Source of the DNA: Acidobacteriota bacterium
Lineage (GTDB): Bacteria; Acidobacteriota; Terriglobia; Terriglobales; Acidobacteriaceae
Direction: 5' to 3'
DNA: 6,030 nucleotides
Assembly (NCBI GenBank): GCA_021846065.1
Contig: JAJZCP010000107.1
Coordinates: 1 to 6,030 of the forward strand
This document shows, piece by piece, positions 1 to 6,030 of the stretch; position 1 is the stretch's first letter, and each line of letters opens with the position of its first letter. Both the position numbers and the translations under genes were made by a program. The notes below the pieces were generated by a model, which saw only the letters and a program-made list of their open reading frames with translations, was not told where the DNA came from and made no database searches.

Positions 1-24
1 GCTCCCTGTTTCGCAATCCATTCG
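1..24 (+). repeat. Left-end copy of a 24-base inverted repeat
   Basis: Bases 1-24 are the exact reverse complement of 235-258. The match starts at the first base of the window and stops at base 24 (base 25 does not pair with 234). This copy would encode the last eight residues of the TPR/barrel frame. It is probably an assembly or chimera artefact at a contig end. Confidence 0.9.
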
Positions 25-1681
25 TGAAGTGAAAGGGCCAGCCCGTAACCGCGGTGTACACGGTATTTGCACCGGAGCGAAAATCCCGTCCATACCCGAA
101 GACATACGTAAAGCGGCCGAGAGCCCCGATGCTGGCCTGCACCCCGCCGTCTGTCAGCCACCCGGCAGATCCGAAGTAGCCCGACGCACGGGATAACAGG
201 CCCATGTCGAGAAACGGACCAACCCGTAACGAGGCGAATGGATTGCGAAACAGGGAGCGGTCAAAGTCCGTATTCGACAAGACGAAGTTTGCGCCCAGCG
301 GAGCATTTCCCTTCCGGCCTGCTGCCAGGCCATTATGACCACGCAGCCAGAGCGGATTGTCGCGATCAAAACCCAGCATGTAGATATCATCGAGCGGCAC
401 GCGACCGGCCGTGCCTCCGCCGCGCAGGGTGCTTTGTAACTCGTAAGCGTCCCCGCTTGCCTGGGGCAGCCAGTCCGCATGCAGCGTGCCCAGGCCCTGT
501 GCGTAGCGGCCTAGCGGAGCAGTATAAAAATTGCCAAGCTGCCCGGCGCCGGATGCATTCAGCGTAAAGCGATGCTCCGGCGAGCGGAAGAGCGCCGCGT
601 GCCCGGATGCCACGACTGCGAGCGCCGATCCGCCGGTGAAGAGCGAGCCAGCGGTTGCGGGAATGCCTGACGCCGAACGATAGCGGCGCCAGGAGTATTC
701 CGCTGCCACCGACCACTGCCAGCGCCACGTCGCAATGGAGGCGTAGGCGGCGCCGGCTGCAGCGCGCTCCAGATTGAAGCTGGCCGTTGTGAGCGTGCCC
801 GGCGTCAACGTGCGCGTAATGTTCCAGTTTTCATTGCGGGCGTCCGCGTAGACGCGTGCACGCCGCTTCGGTCCCGAGGGCAACGGCCCTGCGAGCTCCG
901 CCGCAACCATCCGCTTCTGGCTGTCCCAGCGCAGGTAGGAGCGGGCATTCAGCGCCTGATGATTGATGTTGATTACCTGCGGGTAGACAGCGAGATAGGG
1001 CAGCCCGCGCAGCAACCCTGCCAACGCATCCAGATTCCACGCCAGGCCGCGCGGCCGCTCAAGGGGCTGGAATTCCAGCGCGAACGTTCCATCCTTCTGC
1101 GGCTGCAAATCGAACCGCATCTGCGGAAACAGATTCAGGCTGGTGAGTTGCGCTTGTGTATCCCGGAACTGCGAGAGCCGCCAGACGGCTCCCGGCGAAA
1201 AGCGGAATGCGCGGTCGAGCAGCAGCGGGTCCAGGCCGGACACGCGAAAGGAGGCGTCGCTCAATACTGGTTTACCCGCCCGGTTCCAATACTTCAGCGC
1301 TGCTTCAAGGTTGCCCTGCAGAAAGTAAATGGTGCCCAGAAAGTCCGCAGCATACGTATCGCGCGGGTTCAGCGAAAGTGCACGCGCCAAGTAATGCTTG
1401 GCCGCTGGGTACTGGTGCTGGTGATAGGCGATGCCCGCCAGTTCTTCAGGAAACCGCGGATTCCGCGGCTCCAGCGCCTGGCCCGCGCGCAGTGCATCCG
1501 CTGCCTGCGGCCACTGCCCGCCTGCGGCCAGGGCAAGCCCGCGCTGCAGTTGCTGCTCGGCGCGAACTCTTCGATCCTGCACGGACTGCTGCCCCTGCGC
1601 TACCCGGCATGCAGCCAGCAGAAGAATCAGTGCGACGGTCGCGGAACAGCGAGCAGTGTCCAGTTGTCTGTGCCTTTCCAC
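1..1681 (-). CDS. TPR-containing outer-membrane beta-barrel protein, 3' end missing
   Basis: The frame gives 560 residues from a GTG at 1681 and runs off the left edge with no stop. An in-frame TGA lies three codons upstream and no other usual start precedes the signal peptide, so GTG is well supported. Residues about 13-30 form a hydrophobic signal. It holds a possible lipobox (LLAAC, C25), but cleavage after AQG (G30) is also possible. Residues about 41-137 read as three TPR repeats (for example YPAAKHYLARALSLNP). Residues about 160-552 are rich in alternating aromatic and small residues, as in a beta-barrel. The last part (LWLRGHNG near 444-451, VGPFLDMGL near 487-495, then TDGGVQASIG) recalls the LRG loop and F-D-G strands of Omp85/surface-antigen proteins. 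TPR followed by a barrel is also the layout of the polysaccharide exporter PgaA. The gene overlaps the peptidase gene by 55 bases, implying coupled translation. The barrel family is uncertain. Residues after about 552 come from a terminal repeat and may be artefactual. Confidence 0.8.
   Translation of the reverse strand, partial: MERHRQLDTARCSATVALILLLAACRVAQGQQSVQDRRVRAEQQLQRGLALAAGGQWPQAADALRAGQALEPRNPRFPEELAGIAYHQHQYPAAKHYLARALSLNPRDTYAADFLGTIYFLQGNLEAALKYWNRAGKPVLSDASFRVSGLDPLLLDRAFRFSPGAVWRLSQFRDTQAQLTSLNLFPQMRFDLQPQKDGTFALEFQPLERPRGLAWNLDALAGLLRGLPYLAVYPQVININHQALNARSYLRWDSQKRMVAAELAGPLPSGPKRRARVYADARNENWNITRTLTPGTLTTASFNLERAAAGAAYASIATWRWQWSVAAEYSWRRYRSASGIPATAGSLFTGGSALAVVASGHAALFRSPEHRFTLNASGAGQLGNFYTAPLGRYAQGLGTLHADWLPQASGDAYELQSTLRGGGTAGRVPLDDIYMLGFDRDNPLWLRGHNGLAAGRKGNAPLGANFVLSNTDFDRSLFRNPFASLRVGPFLDMGLLSRASGYFGSAGWLTDGGVQASIGALGRFTYVFGYGRDFRSGANTVYTAVTGWPFHFTNGLRNRE
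235..258 (-). repeat. Internal copy of the 24-base inverted repeat
   Basis: This copy lies inside the TPR/barrel gene and encodes RSLFRNPF and neighbouring residues in a strand-like region that fits the protein. It is therefore the likely authentic copy, and bases 1-24 the suspicious one. Confidence 0.9.
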
Positions 1682-2181
1682 TCGCGCTCAAACCCTTCGC
1701 GGGAGATGCGCAGCATCTTCTGCTGGGCGGGATCGTTCAGGTAAACGTATTGGTGCGCCGCATCCACACCCACCACCACGACGTAGTGCAGCGGGCCGTG
1801 CGGCCCGCTGGCAGCCAGCCCAACAATCAGCGGGCGGCCCAGCCGGAGGTCGTGCCCAAGATCGCCCCAGTTCCCCTGGAAAGCGAATGCCAGATAGCCA
1901 TGCGCCGCCAGATACTGCTGCATCCGGTCGGCATAGATGCCATGAGCTTTCGGGGAGAAAAGGAGCGCCTGCACCCGCAGCGGGTCGGCGGCTTCCGTGT
2001 TTGCCTGATGCTGCTGAGCGTCCCAGTATCGCATCACCATGGCGATGGAGGCCGATCCGCAGCCATCCTTCGTCTGGGAAACGAAGGGTACGTTGATCCA
2101 GGCTGCCGCACCCGGCGGCCGCTGCTGCGCGCCGGAAATAGCCGCGGCGAGCAGCAGCAGACCCGCAAAGCAGCGGTGCAT
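1627..2181 (-). CDS. PA2778-family C39-like cysteine peptidase
   Basis: A 184-residue secreted papain-fold peptidase. Residues 1-18 form a Sec signal peptide (leucine/alanine-rich core, likely cut after SGA), so the enzyme acts in the periplasm or at the envelope. The core has the C39 signature: VPFVSQTKDGCGSAS supplies the oxyanion glutamine Q36 and the nucleophile C41, HYVVVVGVD supplies H132, and YLNDP supplies D150. C39 enzymes classically cut leader peptides after a double glycine in ABC exporters, but this one has no transporter domain and stands alone, as in the PA2778 family named after Pseudomonas aeruginosa. The start follows the stop of the upstream PA2779-like gene by three bases (TAA TCC ATG). 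No good Shine-Dalgarno sequence is visible, so reinitiation or coupling is likely. The paired PA2779-like gene supports the family call. The substrate is unknown; the small neighbour is a natural candidate. Confidence 0.87.
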   Translation of the reverse strand: MHRCFAGLLLLAAAISGAQQRPPGAAAWINVPFVSQTKDGCGSASIAMVMRYWDAQQHQANTEAADPLRVQALLFSPKAHGIYADRMQQYLAAHGYLAFAFQGNWGDLGHDLRLGRPLIVGLAASGPHGPLHYVVVVGVDAAHQYVYLNDPAQQKMLRISREGFEREWKGTDNWTLLAVPRPSH

Positions 2182-2184
2182 GGA

Positions 2185-2589
2185 TTAGTGGACGGCGACG
2201 ATGATCAGGATCAGCGCTGCGATGCCGACCAGGATCAGCAGCAGATCGTGGTTGTCGATATTACCGGCGGCGAAGGCCTTCTGCGCCTTATCGGCGCGCG
2301 CGGCCAGGCTTGCCATTTCGCTGTCGCTCAACTGGCTGACGGCGCGGGTGACCTGTTGCGAATCCATGTGCGCGGACTGGAGCGCCTGCTGGCCTGCGGC
2401 CGAATTCAACAAACCCAGCACCTTCTGCTGATTCTGCTGGCGCACTGCGGACGCCGAAAGCACATCTTTCTGCATCTGCGCCGGTGAGACGATGTGGCTT
2501 TCTGCTGAAAGGTGACCGGGCGCGGCAAACAGCGCCGTGGTCCCCAAAATAAGCGCAAATTGTAGCGGGCGCGCAAAGAGTTTCGTCAT
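2185..2589 (-). CDS. PA2779-family small exported membrane protein
   Basis: 134 residues from the ATG at 2589. An in-frame ATG 16 codons further upstream exists, but only the 2589 start has a strong Shine-Dalgarno sequence and places the signal peptide at the N-terminus. Residues 1-29 look like a Sec signal (basic TKLFARP, hydrophobic core, cleavage near LSA/ES). The middle part, about 35-108, is predicted helical and rich in Gln, Ala and Ser (QQNQQKV, QLSDSEMASLAARADK). Residues about 115-133 form one hydrophobic segment (LLLILVGIAALILIIVAV) ending in His. The mature protein would therefore sit in the envelope held by a C-terminal membrane anchor. Size, layout and direct pairing with a C39-like peptidase match the PA2779 family. 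The biochemical function of that family is not known to me. It is the first gene of a tight three-gene operon. I see no double-glycine leader site. Confidence 0.8.
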   Translation of the reverse strand: MTKLFARPLQFALILGTTALFAAPGHLSAESHIVSPAQMQKDVLSASAVRQQNQQKVLGLLNSAAGQQALQSAHMDSQQVTRAVSQLSDSEMASLAARADKAQKAFAAGNIDNHDLLLILVGIAALILIIVAVH

Positions 2590-2594
2590 GCATT

Positions 2595-2600
2595 TCCTCC
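2595..2600 (-). promoter_or_regulatory. Shine-Dalgarno sequence of the PA2779-like gene
   Basis: On the minus strand GGAGGA lies five bases before the ATG at 2589. It is a near-perfect match to the anti-Shine-Dalgarno sequence and decides the start in favour of 2589 over the in-frame ATG at 2637. It is the only strong ribosome binding site of the three small-operon genes; the two downstream genes appear to rely on coupling. Confidence 0.8.
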
Positions 2601-2636
2601 GGAGAAAAAATTCCTGCAATTGTGGCTTTGATGTCA

Positions 2637-2665
2637 ATGTAACGGGCTGGGTTGAGCGGGGTCAA
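2637..2665 (-). promoter_or_regulatory. Possible sigma70-type promoter before the PA2779-like gene
   Basis: Reading the minus strand, TTGACC (2660-2665) is followed after 17 bases by TTACAT (2637-2642). The -35 box is good (5 of 6) and the -10 box is weak (3 of 6). It lies in the 110-base gap between the large fusion gene and the three-gene operon, about 48 bases before the start codon. No hairpin followed by a T-run is seen in this gap, so read-through from the upstream gene is also possible. Confidence 0.3.
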
Positions 2666-2699
2666 TTATTCTCTCGCCGGACTTCGCTTTCTGTTCGGG

Positions 2700-5600
2700 C
2701 TATTCCCGGGTTTCCGTCGCACGCCGGGTTCCAGCGGACAGCTTGGCGGTGCGCACCTGCTGCTCCCACGCAAACGGACGGCCGTCGATGGCCCGCTTCA
2801 GAGTCTTCAGGAGCACAAGCGAAAACACCTGGCGGTATGTGAAGCGCTGGATCCAGATGTGGAACAGAAGCCAGCCGTCACCCCTGGTGCCGGGCAGCCT
2901 GGGTTCCAGCAGAAAGGCCAGGCAGGACGCAAGAAAGTCCACGATCAGAAACGCGAGGAAATACGCAATCAGCTTTTCAAAGCTGCCCGTGCTCGCTGCC
3001 TCCGGATGAAAGTGCCGGTCGACCAGATAGTGGATGGTGCCGGCGACAAACATCAGATCAATCAACGGGGAGAACAGCGGCAGAATGATCTGAAAGACAA
3101 TCAGGTTGGGCAGCGCAAACAGGCTCATGGCACGATGCCGCAAAAACGCACCACGGTGCTTGACCACCGCCTGCAGAATCCCGAATGACCAGCGGAAACG
3201 CTGCCGCATCAGCCCACGCATGTTGTCGGGCGCCTCAGTAAACGCCAGCGCACGATCCTCGTACACGACCTTGCAGCCCTGCTGCAGCAGGCTCATCGTC
3301 AGATCGGCATCTTCCGCAACCGTATTGACGTGATATCCGCCGCCTGCGCGTACCGCCGGCGTACGCCACGCACCAATAGCGCCGGGAACCACCGTCACCA
3401 CGTCGAAGAGGTCGAGCGCCCGCCGGTCAAAATTCTGGCTGGTGATGTATTCGAGCGCCTGCCACCGCGTCCAAAGATTGATGCGGTTGCCCACCTTGGC
3501 ATTGCCGGCGACTGCGCCCACGGCGGGGTCCGCCATGCGTGGAATCAGCTTCTCAATGGCATCGGGTGCGATGACCGTGTCGGCGTCGATGCCAACGTAG
3601 ATATCTTCCGTGACGTGCGTAAGTCCAAAGTTCAGGGCCTCGGCCTTGCCCCCGTTTTGCTTCGTCAGCACCACCAGACGGCCAGTTGCCAGCGCTTCAG
3701 GATCTGCCGCATTGGCCGCCGCCAGCGTGCCATCCGTAGAGCCATCATCAATGACGATTACGCGCAGCGGCCGGTACGTGGAACCAAGCACAGACCGGAT
3801 GGTGCGGGCAATCACCTTCTCTTCATTGAAGGCCGGAATCAGCACCGCGACCTCTGGCCGATAGTTCTCCGCGCCCGGATACGGCTTGCGCTTCCGCAGC
3901 CGGTCGATCAATGCAAACAGGCCGACGATGATAAGGCGCGCCGTCATCAGCACGTCCCCGACGAAGAAGACCAGAACGACGGTGTGCTGAAAGAAGGAGA
4001 TGAAGAAGAAGGCGACCGCGTCAATGCGCGCCTGCCAGCGCTGGCTGGGCGGAATGGGCGGCATCACCTGCTCGCGTGTCTTGCCGATCAGGGCAGAGAC
4101 CGGAACCAGCTTGTAACCGCGGGCGCGCAGCGCATCGATCAGCACCGGCAGCGCCGCAACCGTTGCCGAACGGTCTCCGCCGCCGTCGTGCAGCAGGATG
4201 ATGCTGCCGCGGAACTGCGGCTTGGTCTTCATCATCTGCAACTGGTTCAGAACAGATTGGGTGATCTCCTCCGGCGTTTTGCGAGGATGCTCGTTCCAGT
4301 CGTCGGTGTCGATCTTGTCGCCGACAATGATGTAACCCATCTGCTCAATGTGATCGATGGGCGCCGCCTGGTCGTTGGTATCAGGCTCCTGATCGATCGA
4401 GTAGGGTGGCCGGAAAAACAGCGGCTGCACCCCAAGCTCCGCGGCAAACAGACGCTCAGTGCCATTCAGTTCCAGATTCAGCTGTTTGATAGAGATTTGG
4501 CTGATGTCGGGATGGCTGAAGGTGTGGTTGCCAATCTCATGGCCCTCGCGATAGTAGCGCTTCAACAGGCCTGGATTATCCAGCGCCTCGCCGCCGATGA
4601 CCATAAACGTTCCCAGAGCATGCTTCTCTTTCAGAACGTCGAGAATCTTCGGCGTCCAGGTCGGATCGGGTCCATCGTCGAACGTCAGCGCCAGTTCGTG
4701 TGGATGATAGCCGTATTGCTGCAGCGTGTAGGACTCCGGAAACGCGTGAATCTCCTGGCTGATGGCGAGATTGGAGTCGGGATCAATCTGAATGGTCCGC
4801 TGTCCATTCTGCGGACGTCCGATCACCTTCAACACATCGCCATCGCCCTCTGTGTTGACGTCGGCTCCTGGCGGAATGACCGCCAGCAACTGCGCTGCAT
4901 TGGAATCGAGCGGTCGATCCCAGATCTTCCACAAAGTCGGGTCTTCACTCCCCAGCCGCCACAGCGCAAAGGTCTGGATGCCCAACTCACGCGCTGCGCG
5001 CATCTCGTTCAACGCCGTTACGGCGTCCAGATACCAGACCTCATGCCGGGTATGCGAGTCTTCATCGTCATACGCGTAATGCATGTTGAGCGAGTCGGAG
5101 TCCAGCACCGGCGCGGCATCGGAGTCGGACGCATCCTGCCATGCATCCTGAACCTCAAGGTCTTCGACATTCTTCACATGGCCCCGGACGAACTTGCGGC
5201 CGTGCCGCGTGGGCAGCGTGATCGTCCAGTCGTATCCATAATTGCCGATGCTGCAGATGAGCTTGTCGCGCGGAACTGTCTTGAGCGCCACCCGCAGGTT
5301 CCGCACAAACCAATCCTGCCCGGCGACCGCCCCAGGCCCGGTGGCAGGCTCATGCTGGTCATAGTTCATCAGGATCAGGCCATCCGTGTGCGCGGCATAG
5401 AACTTGAAATCCCAGTCGTCATCATCGACCGGCACGTTGATATAAAGCCGCAGTTTGCGCGCGTGCATCCTGGTGGCAAGATCGCCGACCAGCTTGCGAT
5501 AGCTGGGCTGCGCGACGGTAGGGATGGCCTCCAGATCCAGTGACAAACCGTGATAGTGCGGATTGGCGGCCAGCAGTGCCAGCGCATCGCTTTCAAAGCG

Positions 5601-6030
5601 GGCCCGGGCGTCGGGATTCATCAGCATCTTCTTGACGACGTCCGACTGAAAATCACCCTTCAACTGATCAAAGTTGTTGATCATCGGGAAGATTTCGGCA
5701 TCGCTGTGCGAGTCCACGATGGTGCGCTGCACCTTATTTTCAGGGTCGATATTATGCACACCGCCTGCATCCACAACCGCATACGGCCGGTTTTCCGGCG
5801 TAAACGCTGTCAGGTGGCCGTCGGGTGTGATGACGTGCAGCCAGTCCGTGAACAGAAGATCGATCTCCCGCGCATGGTGCCGCAGCGAGGAATAGCTGGC
5901 CGAATCGTAATCAACGTAATAAGCCGCGCGCAGGCCCAGACCGGAGTTGAGCGGCACATCGGACGGGCGGCGACCCTTCTTCGAGCGGCGTCCACGGAGC
6001 GCAGATTTGGCGGCACATCGGACGGGCGGC
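2700..6030 (-). CDS. GH18-like / NodB deacetylase / GT2 glycosyltransferase fusion, 5' end missing
   Basis: The frame ends at TAG (2700-2702) and is open through the right edge; numbering here is from a GTG at 5957. That GTG is probably not the start, because the frame continues upstream with a basic stretch (LRGRRSKKGRRPSDV) and related proteins carry an N-terminal membrane anchor. Residues about 10-350 are a GH18-like barrel: GLSLDLEAIP holds D141 and acid E143, with LMNYD (197-200) and ALWRLGSEDP (331-340). After a linker, about 421-625 is a CE4/NodB deacetylase with TFDDGP (D427, D428), HTFSH (H478, H482), RPPY (516-519), DDW (552-554) and LLHD (H590). Hydrophobic segments at about 648-685 precede a GT2 domain with DDGS (737-740), DAD (791-793), ED (882-883) and QRFRW (919-923). 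Further membrane segments lie near 944-975, 994-1017 and 1029-1050. GT2 enzymes with this QxxRW motif and membrane layout (PgaC, HasA, NodC) polymerise sugars processively. The probable role is synthesis, deacetylation and trimming of an N-acetylglucosamine-type polymer. The exact polymer is inferred. Confidence 0.93.
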   Translation of the reverse strand, partial: PPVRCAAKSALRGRRSKKGRRPSDVPLNSGLGLRAAYYVDYDSASYSSLRHHAREIDLLFTDWLHVITPDGHLTAFTPENRPYAVVDAGGVHNIDPENKVQRTIVDSHSDAEIFPMINNFDQLKGDFQSDVVKKMLMNPDARARFESDALALLAANPHYHGLSLDLEAIPTVAQPSYRKLVGDLATRMHARKLRLYINVPVDDDDWDFKFYAAHTDGLILMNYDQHEPATGPGAVAGQDWFVRNLRVALKTVPRDKLICSIGNYGYDWTITLPTRHGRKFVRGHVKNVEDLEVQDAWQDASDSDAAPVLDSDSLNMHYAYDDEDSHTRHEVWYLDAVTALNEMRAARELGIQTFALWRLGSEDPTLWKIWDRPLDSNAAQLLAVIPPGADVNTEGDGDVLKVIGRPQNGQRTIQIDPDSNLAISQEIHAFPESYTLQQYGYHPHELALTFDDGPDPTWTPKILDVLKEKHALGTFMVIGGEALDNPGLLKRYYREGHEIGNHTFSHPDISQISIKQLNLELNGTERLFAAELGVQPLFFRPPYSIDQEPDTNDQAAPIDHIEQMGYIIVGDKIDTDDWNEHPRKTPEEITQSVLNQLQMMKTKPQFRGSIILLHDGGGDRSATVAALPVLIDALRARGYKLVPVSALIGKTREQVMPPIPPSQRWQARIDAVAFFFISFFQHTVVLVFFVGDVLMTARLIIVGLFALIDRLRKRKPYPGAENYRPEVAVLIPAFNEEKVIARTIRSVLGSTYRPLRVIVIDDGSTDGTLAAANAADPEALATGRLVVLTKQNGGKAEALNFGLTHVTEDIYVGIDADTVIAPDAIEKLIPRMADPAVGAVAGNAKVGNRINLWTRWQALEYITSQNFDRRALDLFDVVTVVPGAIGAWRTPAVRAGGGYHVNTVAEDADLTMSLLQQGCKVVYEDRALAFTEAPDNMRGLMRQRFRWSFGILQAVVKHRGAFLRHRAMSLFALPNLIVFQIILPLFSPLIDLMFVAGTIHYLVDRHFHPEAASTGSFEKLIAYFLAFLIVDFLASCLAFLLEPRLPGTRGDGWLLFHIWIQRFTYRQVFSLVLLKTLKRAIDGRPFAWEQQVRTAKLSAGTRRATETRE
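5951..5971 (+). repeat. Internal copy of a 21-base direct repeat
   Basis: The sequence from GCGGCACATC to GGACGGGCGGC is repeated exactly at 6010-6030. This copy encodes RRPSDVP in the minus-strand fusion protein, a stretch that fits the region before the GH18 domain, so it is likely authentic. Confidence 0.9.
6010..6030 (+). repeat. Right-end copy of the 21-base direct repeat
   Basis: Exact copy of 5951-5971, offset by 59 bases and ending on the last base of the window. Because 59 is not a multiple of three, the copy is read in another frame (PPVRCAA) in the fusion gene. The position at the very end suggests a contig end within a repeated k-mer, so these residues are doubtful. Confidence 0.9.

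Noticed and set aside
154..1040. Short minus-strand ORFs at 154-480, 387-728 and 831-1040
   Set aside because: They are alternative frames of the TPR/barrel gene, which gives one continuous open frame with consistent strand-like character through the same region.
1156..2487. 443-codon open frame on the plus strand
   Set aside because: It spans the antisense of three minus-strand genes with clear signal peptides, catalytic motifs and operon spacing, and its own translation is low-complexity with no domain.
2632..2637. Perfect TTGACA -35 box on the minus strand
   Set aside because: At 17 bases spacing the -10 position reads GGAATT, and nearby spacings are no better, so there is no convincing paired box.
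2590..2699. Terminator between the fusion gene and the PA2779-like gene
   Set aside because: No stable GC stem followed by a T-run on the minus strand is visible. The short palindrome CTCCGGAG overlaps the ribosome binding site and is too small.
3330..5543. 737-codon open frame on the plus strand
   Set aside because: It is antisense to the GH18/CE4/GT2 gene, whose motifs are unmistakable. The translation is rich in Arg, His and Gln, has no recognisable domain, and reflects the GC-rich third-position bias of the real gene.
5957..5957. GTG at 5957 as the start of the fusion protein
   Set aside because: The frame stays open to the window edge, the upstream basic residues fit the pre-GH18 linker, and a start here would leave the exported domains without any signal or anchor.

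Overview
The window looks like a piece of a high-GC Gram-negative chromosome, most likely from the Acidobacteriota (Terriglobia type). The main reason is the large GH18-deacetylase-GT2 fusion protein, an architecture I associate with that phylum. The outer-membrane barrel protein and the Sec signal peptides independently point to a two-membrane cell. This assignment rests on protein recognition only, with no rRNA or marker gene present.

All genes lie on the minus strand, so the biological order runs from right to left. (1) 6030 to 2700: a very large membrane protein with, in order, a GH18-like glycosidase domain, a NodB/CE4 polysaccharide deacetylase domain and a membrane-embedded processive GT2 glycosyltransferase. 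Its reading frame is open through the right edge, so its true start is outside the window. (2) A 110-base gap with a possible promoter and a clear Shine-Dalgarno sequence. (3) 2589 to 2185: a small secreted or membrane-tethered protein of the PA2779 type. (4) 2181 to 1627: a C39-like papain-fold cysteine peptidase of the PA2778 type. (5) 1681 to the left edge: a protein with a signal peptide, about three TPR repeats and a long beta-rich region resembling an outer-membrane barrel. It starts at GTG inside the peptidase gene (55-base overlap) and runs off the left edge without a stop.

Genes 3 to 5 are packed with a 3-base gap and an overlap and are almost certainly one operon. Together the set resembles a compact exopolysaccharide machine. 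The fused protein combines roles that are split between PgaB (deacetylase/hydrolase) and PgaC (synthase) in the poly-N-acetylglucosamine system. The TPR plus barrel protein has the layout of the exporter PgaA. The peptidase and its small partner would be accessory factors. This functional link is inference from architecture and proximity.

Both ends of the window are exact copies of nearby internal sequence: a 24-base inverted repeat at the left end and a 21-base direct repeat at the right end. This suggests that the window edges are contig ends with possible assembly artefacts, so the last few residues predicted at either edge should not be trusted. No tRNA, rRNA, CRISPR array, insertion sequence or convincing terminator was seen, and no stretch over 300 bases lacks a gene.
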